From NCBI GenBank assembly GCA_013423385.1, contig BLZA01000035.1:248001-312000 (forward strand): a stretch of 64,000 bases of DNA. The letters are read 5' to 3'. This document shows positions 49,452-60,986 of this stretch, in pieces. The notes beneath the pieces are model-generated. The model had not been told where the DNA came from. It was given only the letters and a program-made list of their open reading frames with translations, and made no database searches. The position numbers and the translations under genes are program-made. Each line of letters starts with the position of its first letter. Within the stretch, counting starts at the first letter, position 1. The stretch comes from Naganishia liquefaciens (lineage: Eukaryota; Basidiomycota; Tremellomycetes; Filobasidiales; Filobasidiaceae).

Positions 49452-49804
49452 CTAATTATTCAATGAGTCGCGACGCTGAGTCCTTGGCGACATTTGCCCA
49501 TCGATATCGTCGAAATTGTTGCCGGTCATTACTGGAGACTCTTCCGGGTCGGCTGGATCTCGTTTGACGGATGGCTTTGAGAAGGGATTTGTGAAAACAA
49601 TCTCGGTCTGAGCACTGCTTGTCACCGTCTCTATACTTTGCTTTTCCGTCCCTGCAGTGTTACATGTTGCTGCTTCACCCCCTTTACTGTCATTTTCCCC
49701 CGACTGCTCGGTTGCTGCAGCTTGGCTGCCGGAACAGATCAAGTTCTTTCAGTTACCCATGCCTGCTCACGACGCCTGGTAAAGAGCTCTTACCTATATC
49801 CCAT
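49452..49804 (-). CDS. Small hydrophilic protein, unrecognised
   Basis: An 11-nt first exon (49794-49804, ATGGGATATAG) and a second exon (49452-49725) joined across GTAAGAGC...CGGCAG give 94 residues in frame. The product is MGYS followed by QAAATEQSGENDSKGG, then EIVFTNPFSKPSVKRDPADP and DDIDGQMSPRTQRRDSLNN. It is polar and probably disordered, with several likely phosphorylation sites. CTATATATAG at 49971-49980, 167 bp upstream, may be its TATA box. No family is recognised. The frame is also open upstream of the ATG, so the true start may differ. Confidence 0.42.
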
Positions 49805-50954
49805 AGCTATTCCTTCTCCTTTAGTATGAAGGTGCTGTGTATTTCTGGAATGTCAGGTACTTGTGAGAATGGATTGCAAGGTCTTTCTGCACGCACGCTT
49901 CTCCTAAAGGGTACTCTGAAGGTGAAGACTGGAGAGCCGTTTCTGATGCGGTGTCATCGAGAAGCCGTGTCTATATATAGTGTACCTTGTGGTGCTCCAA
50001 GGGAAGGAAAATCCTCATTTATAGCTTCACTCCACGTAGCTCCTTGTGACATCAAAGGATGACATTCATAAGCATTGCTTGATCCTGCTCGCGATCTACC
50101 TCAGACTTGCCATTCCGAGCACAGCCACGGAATTTGCACCGCTTCGCTGCATTTCCCTTGGGATTACCACTTACCGCCAGATTGCTGAGCGTGCCCTGCC
50201 TCTTGCTAATTGCCTCCTCCTTTATGCCTCCTTACCTTATATTTCCCCCTTTTTACCCTTGTCCAAGACGTCTTCGTTCATCGTTACGACTCCACTGCAA
50301 CGCTATTTTGAGAATTCATTGAGTTGCCCTGTGAATGCAAAGGCGGAGGTAGCGACTCGTCAGCATGCCCAACGAGGTTATCGGGAGTTGGCTTCGTGCT
50401 TCAAGCGGTTCGCTTTCCGAAAGGGGGGGGGGAACTCGCGTCGGGAAGAGTTGCCACTGAGCCTGAGTTCCGCAGAAATCTGCGTCCTCTGGGATCTCAT
50501 GACCGAGGTTGTAGAGAGAAGTGAGTGGCAAGGGGCATTGCATGTCTCGGGTTGATTTCCGTATTACCATATTCCAACCCGTATTACACTCTAGTCTTGG
50601 CCATGCGCATCTGAATGAGTCCAACGAAACAGGCAATGTGTACCGGAGGGTTCAACTCTTGTGAATGTCCTTCCTGCTTTCCTTTCGTTGGAAGACTGTA
50701 TCTGGTTCTGCTGATATCGCAAACGGATGCATGTTGAGTAGCAAGAAGCTAGAGAGGACGAGATCGTCGCGACTTTTGTTTCCGCGCTGCAAGGTGAGAC
50801 ATTTGATCGTGCTTCATGTCTCGACCTGAATGGGAGGTCTTGAAGCTGTTCTGACCCACTTGCACATCCTGGCATATCATCCTTCAAGTACCTAGCGTAA
50901 CAGGTTGCGCCAATCTGTATATCCCGCCAGATCGAAAAGATCTTGAACAGTTGG
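49805..50954. other. Intergenic region before SWC5
   Basis: About 1.15 kb. A TATA-like element is at 49971-49980. A 10-G run at 50423-50432 breaks frames and is prone to sequencing error. A 169-codon plus-strand frame (50046-50555) has no motif and is not called. Confidence 0.4.
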
Positions 50955-51945
50955 ATGTCCGGCAAAACGCTTCTCGACCAGATCGACGACCTCTCGGAAG
51001 ACGACGCAGACTTCATCCCTGCCGCCAAATCCCCACGCACATCCAAACGCCGTCGATCCCAATCTTCCAACTCGGACACCTCCTCATCCGAGTCCGAGAA
51101 TCAAGAAGCGCATTCCTCGAAACGAACCAAAACCCTCCCGGAGGATGATACCGAGCGTCAGCGAAAGGAGGAACAAGCTAAGCGGGATCTGCAGGCAATT
51201 CTGAATGTTGAGGAGGAGGCGAAGCGGGAAAGGGAAGCGGGGCTGCAAGAAGCGGGACTGCAGATACGGAATGGTGATGAGTTGGTACACATCCGGAGGC
51301 CGAGATTCTTTGCGGGAGAGACGATCTAGTAAGTTTCGCTGTGAAATCTTGCGCCCTTGAGGGCAAGGTCTTATCATCTCCTTTTCTTCCTGTCAGTGAA
51401 ACTGTCAGGTTGCCGAGGACGCATCCTGATGTTGCGAAGTATGGAACTCCTTCCAATATGTCGCAAGGTGCTCAACCAGGAACAACCGAACAACCGTCTA
51501 CAAGCAACCGGTCAGCCGATTCGACTGATACAATGACTTCACCAATACCGTCGACAACAGCACAGACTGATCCGCCTACGGCTGTAGTCATGAACGCCAT
51601 GACAGATACACCACCACGGAGACCGCCGCCGATGCGTCGCAAACCACGCCAAAGCTTCGAAGCGATGAATGCTGCACTTCTCGCCGCCGCAAAGGGAAAG
51701 AAGATGAGCATGACTGAGAAGGTACGGTCCTCTTCCTTCCTCCTCAGGCCCTCACTGACTCGCCCGAGGTACAGTCAGCACACGATTGGTCTGCGCACAC
51801 GGCGTCAGACACCGCACTAGCAGACCAGCTCGCAGCGAATAGGCGGGAGAATGGTGGTGGGTTCTTGGAGAAGGAGGCGTTTTTGGGGAGGGTGGAAGAG
51901 AGGCGGGAGGGATTGCTGGACCGTGCGAAGGGGAGGAGGCGGTGA
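50955..51945 (+). CDS. SWC5: SWR1-complex subunit Swc5 (BCNT-C domain)
   Basis: Three exons, about 295 residues. The N-terminus is acidic (DQIDDLSEDDADFIPAA) with a Lys/Arg/Ser tract (SKRRRSQSSNSDTSSSESE), then a charged coiled segment (ERQRKEEQAKRDLQAIL) and RPRFFAGETI. The C-terminus fits the BCNT-C domain: KKMSMTEKSAHDWSAHTASD then LADQLAANRRENGGGFLEKEAFLGRVEERREGLLDRAKGRRR. Swc5 activates the SWR1 remodeller, which swaps histone H2A for H2A.Z; its acidic N-terminus binds histones. The conserved Lys-X-X-Asp-Trp appears as KSAHDW across the last intron. ATG at 50955 is the first in frame. Confidence 0.87.
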
Positions 51946-52591
51946 ATAGCTCGAGTCGTATAGATGGGACGGTACGAGTTTGATGGTATGGACAATCAAG
52001 ATATTTGACACAGTAGAATGGGCATAAGCGATACAAATTTCGGGCGACTGGCTAGTCGTCTTGATCGATTCTATGTAGCTATGACAGACTAGGAACGGAT
52101 CGGCGAGAGAACCCGCAAATCGATAATCCCGGTCGACAACAATGACCCAACCTGTACACCATAGCAACGCGGAAGCTTCGGTCCGATTCGGCTGATCGTC
52201 AATGAACGGCATCGAGTCCAGAGTCATAGTGAAATAATCCGCGATTGATTCTTGTAGTGAATTGTCAACACGGCTGGCTAACGACGAAGGGGACAGCAAA
52301 CAGATGTGGTGATCTATTACGAGATAGCCTTGTACCCTGGCTTAAGACACCGGACTGAAGCAATGGTGAAGCCTCGTTCGACTTATTCGTTAGCGCGTTT
52401 GGCGTGATTCGATCATCTTCTATCAGTTCGGACATCTCCAACAGCCTTTTGTGACGAGTCGCAACGTTGACGACACACCTTGTTCAGAGACCTTGAGTTC
52501 AGCTGTGAAGGATCATCTTCTTGTAGGTACAGCAAGAAGCCTCTCATCCAAGCTGAGCATTCTTTGATCTAGGCTTTCGACCTTCCCGAGA
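51946..52591. other. Intergenic region
   Basis: About 650 bp between SWC5 and the thioesterase gene, both on the plus strand. No gene or clear element is seen. Confidence 0.45.
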
Positions 52592-53065
52592 ATGTCCGCA
52601 AACGCGTCTTCAAATCCTAGACCATCACACTCTTCAACGGACGAAGATTCGCCGTACACCCTCTCTCTCGCTCACCATCGCAGATCCACCACCGTCTCCC
52701 CCATCTACGGCTTCCTCTTGCGCTCCCTGATCCCACAACATTCCACAACCCGCGGCACATCCATAAGTCACCTCACCCTCGCGCCGGAACATCTGAATTC
52801 CGCGGGAAGCATCCACGGCAGCGTTAGTGCGACCATTGTGGACTGGGCATCTGGCAATGCACTCGCAACGATGGGCAGTGGAAGTGGAGCGAGCGTCGAT
52901 ATGCACGTGACGTTTTTGAACAAGGCCAAGCTTGGGGAAGTGGTGGAGGTGCGTGGTATTGTGGACAAGTTGGGAAGGAGGATGGCGTTTACGAGGGTCG
53001 AGGTGAAGAGGGTGAGCGATGGAGAGCTGGTGGTGACGGCGATTCATACAAAGATTGTGGGCTAG
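52592..53065 (+). CDS. Hotdog-fold acyl-CoA thioesterase
   Basis: A single exon of 157 residues. The core reads SPIYGFLLRSLIP, then GTSISHLTLAPEHLNSAGSIHGSVSATIVDWASGNAL, VDMHVTFLNKAKLGEVVEVRGIVDKLGRRMAFTRVEVKR and LVVTAIHTKIVG. The HxxxN(S)xGxxHGG-like stretch and the final DMHVTFL strand fit the 4HBT/ACOT13 thioesterase group. Such enzymes hydrolyse medium or long-chain acyl-CoA or aryl thioesters, often in mitochondria or peroxisomes. A short basic Ser-rich N-terminus could be a weak targeting sequence. The substrate is unknown. Confidence 0.85.
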   Translation: MSANASSNPRPSHSSTDEDSPYTLSLAHHRRSTTVSPIYGFLLRSLIPQHSTTRGTSISHLTLAPEHLNSAGSIHGSVSATIVDWASGNALATMGSGSGASVDMHVTFLNKAKLGEVVEVRGIVDKLGRRMAFTRVEVKRVSDGELVVTAIHTKIVG

Positions 53066-53447
53066 GTTTGAGTTCTGGGTTGTAAGGGGATTATCCATAC
53101 ACACATGAAATATGGGTTTCGGAAGATACCCGCGAGCCGACGTATGAAATGTCCGCTTTACTGCCTATACTGAGATCGCTACACCGATAACTCTGTTAGC
53201 ATCCCCGAGACCTCTTCCCCACATTCCCCGACAACTGTCTCGACAACGATGAACTGGACTGATACATGGTGTGTCGCACATCGGCGAGCTCATCGGCGAC
53301 GACCCGGAGAGCGCGGAAGCAAAGAAGCGTGTCTGAGTGAGCGCACGGTGCATGCAGGCCATCAGAGTCGTCGGTAGATAGTTGACCTGTATGTCATCGC
53401 CGTCGCTTCAGCCTCGCCTCCATCGCTGCCGTCCATTCCCCCTCAAG
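53066..53447. other. Intergenic region
   Basis: About 380 bp between the thioesterase and EMC3 genes on the plus strand; no distinctive features. Confidence 0.45.
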
Positions 53448-54561
53448 ATGGCGTTGGCGTGAGTGCAAAACATTTGCCCTCTTCGGGACCCACAACTGAT
53501 CTCCCGCTCTTCAACAGCGACTCATTATACCTGGATCCCTCCATTAGGGCAAGTCCTGTCGTGCCTTCCGCTGATCACGCACTGACCTGAAAACAGGACT
53601 GGGTGCTGTTCCCCATCACACTGGTCATGGTAATCTCGCACGCTCAAGCCCAAACCCCCTGTACTGATTCACCGCGACAGATACTGATCGGACTGTTGCG
53701 TCATTACGTTACGCTTCTGCTCAATACTCCGCCAAAGAAACAGCCCGCGGGCACGGTCAAGGAGCAGTGAGTCTCTCGTCCTGTGGCAGGTACCGGTTGC
53801 TCATTGTATCCAACAGACGCGCACTCCTGCGATCCCAGCTTCTCCGTCAATCAGCAACACTCTCCCCACTCCCACCAACACTCTACAATTCCCTCTCCAA
53901 TACCTTATACCAACAGCTTTCGACGGGCGCTCTCGTCTCAGCGCCCGTCGAGAAAAAGCCTACTGAGGGCCCGGTGAATCCGTTGGCGGATCCGGCGCAG
54001 ATGGAAGGGATGATGGACGGAATGAAGAAGCAGGCGGTGATGATGATTCCCAACATGGTCGTCATGCAATGGATCAACGTCTTTTTCTCGGGATTCGTTC
54101 TTAGTACGTCCCGAGTCCTGCGTCCCGACTCCTATCCCGTCCTTATCTGCTTATCTGATCGGATTCCGCCTCGCACAGTCAAGCTCCCATTCCCCCTGAC
54201 ATATGGCTTCAAACCGATGCTCCAACGCGACATTGCCACACCCGACATGCCCGTCCACTATGTCTCCGCCCTCTCGTGGTACTTCCTCACCCTCTTTGGT
54301 CTCAACGGAATCCTCAAACTCCTCCTGCCGGCGCCGGAAGAAAGTCTCCCAGACTCTACACGCGATATGGGCGCGGTACATGCGCTCGGTGGGGCGCAGC
54401 AGGGGATGCCGATGGGTATGGGCGCGGCGGCTGATGCGGGCAAGGTGCACAAGGCCGAGGCGGAGAATTTGGCGTTGGCGGAGGGGATGTATACGTGGGC
54501 TGGGGAGGGCGTCGAGGAGAGGGTGTTGGCGCTGTGGGGGTCGTCCGAGGTGGGGCGGTAG
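53448..54561 (+). CDS. EMC3: ER membrane protein complex subunit 3 (EMC3)
   Basis: Six exons, about 280 residues. The start MALADSLYLDPSIRDWVLFPITLVMILIGLLRHYV holds the first membrane helix of EMC3. It is followed by LLNTPPKKQPAGTVKEQRALLRSQLLRQSA, PMA-type linker NPLADPAQMEGMMDGMKKQ, the helix MMIPNMVVMQWINVFFSGFVL, VKLPFPLTYGFKPMLQRDI and VSALSWYFLTLFGLNGI. EMC3 is the Oxa1/YidC-related core of the EMC insertase that puts tail-anchored and multipass proteins into the ER membrane. The second intron (53549-53596) begins GCAAGT, a GC-AG intron, and is needed for the join IR-DW. The C-terminal Met/Gly-rich tail is poorly conserved. Confidence 0.93.
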
Positions 54562-55620
54562 GCGGTTGTATTGCCCTGGATGGTCTAGAACCATTAATGA
54601 CATCGTTCGAATCGTGTACGCTGTGCGCGCATTGGGAACGGCCTGGTGGCACGGAATGAGGAGAGCCTTTCCTGGAAAGATGAGTTCGGGGCCTGTTATC
54701 CAGGTCTGAGAGCAAATGTGCGATCTTGGGAACGCCTTCGCGATACAAGCCCAAGCCGTGCGGAACCATTCTCCTCGTGGCTCGTCGCGAATACAGGTCG
54801 CAGCGTCGTTCATCTGCCATGACATTGCGAATGGGGAGGTTGGCTTTAGACCATCAATTCATATCTTCTTGCCCAGGAACGGGGCGGCTCGCACTCGCGA
54901 ATACAGGGTCTTCGACATTCGAATAAATCGTTCGCTGAATTCATCAACGCCTAAAGTTTCCGAAGCCATATCTCATTAAGCGAGTGGAAAGCCTCGCGCT
55001 ACTGAATGTCCAATACATACCCTTCAACGCCGAAAGTGTTTTTTTCCTGGACGCAGTTTCATCTCGAATGCTTGCCTATATCGCCTCCGACCAGTACTCG
55101 AAGACTTGAACGACTCGATACACCGCATGAACATACACATGTGATGTATCAGAAGCGCTATAAATGAAACCAGTGGGTGAGGATTATGGGCTCATTGGGC
55201 GGAGTCCATGTAAGGGGTGGTTCTAGGAAGTCAAGAGCGACGACACCCCTCTGGGATCTGTTAAATCATCTTCTCGGGCAGCGCGCGGGAAAGACCGAAT
55301 TGCACAGAATGGGCGAAGGGTCCAGGTGAGACTGTGTGACCGCCGAGAATCAAGAATACCTTGTCACGTAAAAATGCCATTCATCATCCAGGCCACATAT
55401 ATTTGCTATTCGCTAGCGCAGTTACAACCGATCGTGACGGACACAGGTCACGCCGAAGTGAAATAACTAGACTGCAAAGGCGTCAGGGGGAGAGAGAGAG
55501 CGAGAGTCGACGGACTTTTACCACCTGAAGCGCCAGCGTTGTGATGCCGCCGATTCCTTGCGAGTATGTACATCTGAAAATTCCATCAGTCAAGACACTT
55601 CATCCTTCAGCGTTTCTTGT
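54562..55620. other. Intergenic region, no gene seen
   Basis: About 1.05 kb downstream of EMC3. A few short frames occur on both strands, none supported. A short (GA) run lies near 55491-55503. Confidence 0.4.
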
Positions 55621-55966
55621 TCACTCGTCCCTCTGCTCAATGATGTCCACCTCATCAAACTTCTTCTTGTTGCTACTGAGTTCGTCCATCACTTTCTTCC
55701 GAGTAGCTTCGTCCGTGACGCGCTGTTCTACAAAAGCCCGTAGCTGTTCGTCATTGGTTTTCTCCCGACAGATATCGTAGGTTGGTCCCTTGCCCCATAG
55801 ACAACAAGAAGTGTTGCCATCGCAAGGGATTGAAGCCGCACATGTCTGCACCAAAAATATCGAAAGAGCGCCACGGTGAGTCTTGCAGTTCACGATCACC
55901 TCGCCGCGATCGTTTTCAAGTACGTGCTCAACGCCGAAGTTTGGCAACTCTTCCTCAGTGTCCGCC
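55621..55966 (-). CDS. Possible 3' exon of an unrecognised small gene
   Basis: A minus-strand frame reads ADTEEELPNFGVEHVLENDR, GEVIVNCKTHRG, then CDGNTSCCLWGKGPTYDICREK and EQLRAFVEQRVTDEATRKKVMDELSSNKKKFDEVDIIEQRDE before a stop at 55621. The composition is protein-like, with several cysteines and a charged helical end. A plausible acceptor (ACGCAG) precedes it at about 55967, and TATATAAT lies at about 56048-56055 on the same strand, but the upstream exon could not be fixed. No family is recognised. Confidence 0.32.
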
Positions 55967-57020
55967 CTGCGTACTCTGTTCGTTCGCCATTACGGCGCCG
56001 TCGGGCGTCAACGAAAAGGCGACGATGCTGTATTTCGACAAGGCATCATTATATACGCCCATGGATTTCGCTGACCCGTTGCCGAAAGTGAGATGGCGAC
56101 TTGCAAACGAGGAGGAGTCGGACCGTTTAGACCGTTTAGACGTGGAAGAAAAGTAGACCGTTCGGACATGCTGATCTGCGATAAGTGGCCTCGGAGATGT
56201 GGCCGTAGCATACGAGTGTCCGCGTTTGCACCGATGAAATCATATCTCTGGCCAGATACATGTCTCACCAAGACTCCTGGGAGGGGAACCACTGATGTGA
56301 ATTTTTCACTATCGTTTGATGCGCTGGCCACGCGAGAAGCAGTTGGCTAGCCTTTAAGATCTTCTGGACACCTCGGAATGCCATAAAGGTCTGTCAATAC
56401 TCATACAGCATGGCATGCTCCTTTTAATTTGAAGGCAAGCCCTTTCTGCATGTCAAGTATTTTCGACGTCCATTGTAGTCGGTCCGAACCGCCTGATCTC
56501 GGGAGAACTTTGATTTCTGGTACATCCATTAATCTGATGCGACCGATCCAGGCCCTTGTCGCCCGAGCTCCTACCCTAGCAGACCCGAGACCCCGCCTTT
56601 GAGCCTGAAACGCGATTAACAACACCCTGAAACAAGAACAAGCCCCTGAAACGCGCCGCGACTGCCTGATTAATTACCGCTTCATCAGTCTTCATGTGCC
56701 GCCCGCCCTCATGTGCGGGGCGTTCCCTCCCAAAGTGGCTGACGCGCTCGTCACGTGATCAAATCGCGCTCCACGATCAAACCTGTTCGTGGTCGCGGGC
56801 GCGGGAATGATGCGATGCGATGCCTGATCGTTGGCACATTGCACCCTCGACGCGTCTGTTTTCCCTCGTCCGAGCGCGTGCAGCAGGGTCCTCGTAGCGT
56901 ATATAAACACTGGCAGGATCATCGTCAGGCAAGGTCTCGTCGTCTTCGATCCATCCACCACCCGAAGTCGCCCTCGTTCCCTCGATACCGCTTCACCCTT
57001 TGCCTACTTCCTTGCCCACC
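55967..57020. promoter_or_regulatory. RNR2 upstream region
   Basis: About 1 kb. The right half looks regulatory: three CCTGAAAC units at 56604, 56626 and 56645, ACGCG cores at 56610-56614, 56651-56655 and 56742-56746, ACGCGT at 56850-56855, a CACGTG E-box at 56752-56757 and TATATAA at 56900-56906. The left half may hold the first exon of the small minus-strand gene. Confidence 0.5.
56850..56855. promoter_or_regulatory. ACGCGT MCB element of RNR2
   Basis: ACGCGT sits 166 bp before the RNR2 ATG and about 45 bp upstream of a TATATAA box. Ribonucleotide reductase genes of yeasts are classic MBF targets through this core, so the assignment is reasonable. Confidence 0.55.
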
Positions 57021-58452
57021 ATGTCTCTTGAATTCGAAACCCCATCCAAGCCGCTCGCCAACACCCTTTCCCACATTGGCCTCTCATCACCAGAGACCAA
57101 GGTCTCTTCGGCCAACCTCGGCTCCAAGCTCGCTGCCGCCGCCGCCAAGGCTGACGCAAAGCCCGTCAACGTCAAGAAGGATGCTACCACCGAGGTTACC
57201 GCAGAGGGCAAGGCTCTTGCCGAGATCGAGGCTCAGCCACTCGAGGAGTACCGTACCAAGTTTGTCGGCGAGGTTGACTTGCCCGAGAGCGAGGAACCAC
57301 TGTTGAAGGAGACCAAGAGTCGATTCGTGCTCTTCCCGATCAAGTACCGAGAGGTGAGCTTCCATTCATACCGCGGCCACCATCATCTCGATACTGATCC
57401 TTTGCGTGTCTCTGTAGATCTGGCAAATGTACAAAAAGGCCGAAGCATCGTTCTGGACTGCCGAAGAGATCAACCTCGCATCCGACTTGCACGACTGGGA
57501 CAACAAGATGAACGACAATGAGAAGTATTTTATCGAACACGTCCTCGCCTTCTTTGCCGCCTCGGACGGCATCGTCAACGAGAACCTCGTTGAGCGATTC
57601 TCCGCCGAGGTTCAGTGCGCCGAAGCAAAGTTCTTCTACGGCTTCCAGATCATGATGGAGAACATTCACTCGGAGACGTATTCGCTCTTGATTGACACAT
57701 ACATCAAGGACCCGGCCAGGCGTCAATACTTGTTTGATGCCATCGAGACCAGTGAGTTGATCGAGGCTTGTGTGTCGCGTCGAGGCTGTTGCTGACTCGC
57801 GCCTCAAAGTCCCCTGTATCGCCAAGAAGGCCAACTGGGCATTGAAGTGGATCTCGGACACTCGATCGACTTTTGCTGAACGATTGATCGCGTTTGCTGC
57901 CGTCGAGGGTATCTTTTTCTCTGGATCATTCGTGAGTCTCCGTCTCGGCCATACATGCGGACCGACGCTAACCCTCTTCCACAGGCATCCATCTTCTGGC
58001 TCAAGAAGCGAGGTCTCATGCCAGGACTCACGTTCTCCAACGAACTCATCTCGCGAGACGAGGGTCTGCACACCGACTTTGCCTGTCTCCTCTTCACCCA
58101 CCTCAAGCGTCGTCCGCACCCGGAAACCGTCGAGCGTATCATCCGGGAAGCCGTCGACTTGGAATGCGAATTCCTGACCGACGCCCTGCCAGTCTCGCTC
58201 ATCGGCATGAACGAAAAGCTCATGTGCCAGTACATTCGCTTCGTCGCCGATCGACTGCTCGTCGCGCTCGGCAATGAAAAGATTTACAACGACGCCAACC
58301 CGTTCGACTTTATGGAGAACATTTCGCTCCAGGGCAAGGCCAACTTTTTCGAAAGTCGGGTGTCGGCGTACTCCAAGTCGAGCGTGAATCAGAGTATCAA
58401 CAATGACCATTCGGCCGTCAAGAAGGGCTTTACGCTCGACGAGGACTTTTAA
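57021..58452 (+). CDS. RNR2: Ribonucleotide reductase small subunit
   Basis: Four exons, about 417 residues. It makes the diiron-tyrosyl radical that the large subunit uses to reduce ribonucleotides to deoxyribonucleotides. Visible landmarks: [16 protein letters not shown] (iron ligand Asp), [19 protein letters not shown] (Glu), [30 protein letters not shown] with the Glu and His ligands and the radical tyrosine in [27 protein letters not shown], and [15 protein letters not shown] with the later Glu and His. It ends FTLDEDF, the tail that docks on the large subunit. The N-terminal 90 residues are variable and Ala/Lys-rich. All key residues are present, so it is the active Rnr2 type and not an Rnr4-like partner. 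The promoter carries S-phase-type elements. Confidence 0.97.
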
Positions 58453-59146
58453 ATGCCGGGTGGATGGATACTCTGCAACACTGTGTACTTTACGACTCGC
58501 GGACAACGACGCACGCGCACGACGGTATCCGCAGCATACCCACGACTCGACTCTACGCATGGCTCGGCGCATCATTCTTGCAAAATAATTTTTCGATTCT
58601 TTTCTGGTTGTGTTTATATATGGACGGCTTCTTTGTATCAAGATTGTAGTAGTATGTAGTAGATCCCCCACCGCTCGATCGCGCGTGGCAGCATTGCATT
58701 GTATCGGTAGAATAGCTGGTCGAAATGCTAGATATGAGAAAAGGCCATGACATGACGTCTTGCTTGATCGCTTGTATACCTTGTTCCAAGGCGGATGGCT
58801 CTGTCGAGCGTTTGGTTGTTTGTCATCCCCAATTACCCTCCGGGCCTCGCCCTTTGCGTCTCGATTCGCGACGCCCGTGCGCACGGAAAGAACGGACGAC
58901 CGGTCGCTCGGGCTCAGTACGGCAATCCGCCCTCCATTGTTCCGGACGCGGCGGCAACACGCGGTGCGGGAAATCACACAGCCGGCCGGCGAGCTGGCAG
59001 GGGGGGCAGGCTGGAATCCGGGCGCACCCGCACACGGTGGACCGTGAGCGAGAGGGGGACTTTTCAGGTGACGATAAGGGCGAGCAACCGTCAGGCCAGG
59101 ATTCCCCGCAAGGTTTCTGTTCGACCCCAAAAAAGATCATATCACC
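58453..59146. other. Intergenic region, RNR2 to citrate synthase
   Basis: About 690 bp. The left part is AT-rich 3' UTR (TTTATATATGG near 58613-58623). The right part is GC-rich promoter sequence with a G run at 59002. No gene is seen. Confidence 0.45.
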
Positions 59147-60657
59147 ATGCTCGCTCTCCGAACTGCTCTCCGAGGTCAAGTGAGTGGTCCCTCCCTCTGT
59201 GAAAGACGGCATGCATTCCCCGTGCTGACCATTCCCCCCCTCATGTCAGACCTCCAACCTCGCCCGAGGATACGCTACCGCTGCCAAGGCACAGACCTTG
59301 AAGGAGCGATTGTCCGAGCTTATCCCTCGGGAGATTGAGAATGTCAAGGCCATCCGAAAGGAGCACGGCAACAAGGTCCTGGGCGAGGTCACCGTTGACA
59401 TGGCGTGAGTTGTCGGCGATGGAAACTTCGGTTTCCTCCCGTGTATCGAGGTGCTGACGTGTTTGCAGTTACGGTGGTATGCGAGGCATCAAGGGTATGA
59501 TCTGGGAAGCCTCTGTCCTCGACGCCGACGAGGGTATTCGATTCCGAGGCCTCACCATCCCCGAGTGCCAGGCCAAGCTCCCCGCCGCCCCCGGCGGAAC
59601 CGAGCCCTTGCCGGAATCCCTCTTCTGGTTGCTTGTCACCGGTGAAGTCCCCACACCCGAACAGGTCAAGGGCTTGTCCGCCGAATGGGCCGCCCGAGGT
59701 GAATTGCCCAAGTTTGTCGAGGACTTGATCGACCGATGCCCCAACACGTTGCACCCCATGTCGCAGTTCTCGCTCGCCGTCACTGCGCTCAACCACGACT
59801 CTGCGTTCGCCAAGGCCTACGCCGAGGGTACGCCCAAGAAGGACTACTGGAAGCCCATCTACGAAGACTCGATGGACTTGATCGCCAAGTTGCCCGCCAT
59901 CGCCGGTCGAATCTTCCAAAACGTCTACGGAAACGGCAAGGTCGCCGCCATCGACCCGTCCAAGGACTACTCGTGGAACTTGGCCACCATGCTCGGCTAC
60001 GGCGACAATGCCGGATTCGTCGAGTTGATGCGTCTCTACATGACCATTCACTCGGACCACGAGGGAGGCAACGTCTCGGCCCACACCTCGCACTTGGTCG
60101 GTTCCGCCCTTTCGGACCCCTTCTTGTCGTACGGTGCTGCCTTGAACGGTTTGGCCGGTCCCTTGCACGGCTTGGCCAACCAGGAAGTCTTGCGTGCCAT
60201 CTACAAGATGCGAGATGCCGTCGGGGAGAACCCTTCGGATGAAAAGATCAAGGAGTACGTTTGGGACTACTTGAAGACCGGTGTCTGGCCCGGTTTCGGT
60301 CACGCCGTCCTGCGAAAGACCGACCCGCGATACACCGCCCAGCGGGAATTCGGTCTCAAGCACACCCCCAACGACCCCATGTTCAAGCTCGTCGAGCAAA
60401 TCTACCACATTGTGCCCAACATTTTGCTCGAGGCCGGCAAGGCCAAGAACCCGTGGCCGAACGTGGATGCCCACTCCGGACAGCTCTTGACCGCGTTTGG
60501 ATTCACCCAGCAAAACTACTACACCGTCTTGTTCGGTGTCTCGCGTGCGCTCGGATGCATGGCTCAGTTGATCTGGAGCCGAGCGTTGGGCTTGCCCTTG
60601 GAGCGACCCAAGTCGTTCTCGTCCGAGAAGATCAAGGAGATTTGCTCCAAGATGTAA
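59147..60657 (+). CDS. CIT1: Mitochondrial citrate synthase
   Basis: Three exons, about 458 residues. A basic, arginine-bearing leader ([23 protein letters not shown]) marks mitochondrial import. The enzyme condenses acetyl-CoA with oxaloacetate in the first step of the citric acid cycle. The catalytic triad is visible: His in [12 protein letters not shown], His in [12 protein letters not shown] and Asp in NVDAHSG. Further family stretches are [36 protein letters not shown], and [18 protein letters not shown]. The end KEICSKM has no peroxisomal signal, so this is the mitochondrial rather than the glyoxylate-cycle form. Codon use is strongly biased toward C-ending codons, as for a highly expressed gene. 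Confidence 0.97.
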
Positions 60658-60986
60658 AGTGGTGTCCGAGCAGCGAATTCGAATGTGCCGATCAGAGGCG
60701 TTGGGTTATTTTGTAGCATGTCGTAATTCAAATGCAAATATCTGCAGACATCCGTGACAGCGATCTTTGTAACCTCACAGGAATGACAAGTGGCGCAAAG
60801 AGGACCGCATGAATGAGCTCTTGTCGTAGCTTGCCGTCCTTTGCCAGTTCGCATCGAGTCAAAACTGTCGCCCAGCTGACGAAACGACGACAAGACGGGA
60901 AAAGTGATCGCAATGACTTGGTTTCACGTTATTTCTATTTTGTACAACGACGTATGAAGCTTCTCCAAAACTGAACGAACAGCGCT
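60658..60986. other. Convergent 3' region
   Basis: About 330 bp between the stops of citrate synthase (plus) and the glycine-rich mitochondrial protein (minus). Nothing seen beyond presumed 3' UTRs. Confidence 0.45.

Noticed and set aside
50046-50555. 169-codon plus-strand open frame
   Set aside because: Composition looks like translated non-coding DNA and the frame runs through a 10-G homopolymer.
57340-59130. 596-codon minus-strand open frame opposite RNR2
   Set aside because: It is the antisense shadow of the strongly codon-biased RNR2 exons; no known motif.
59389-60513. 374-codon minus-strand open frame opposite citrate synthase
   Set aside because: Antisense shadow of the codon-biased citrate synthase gene.
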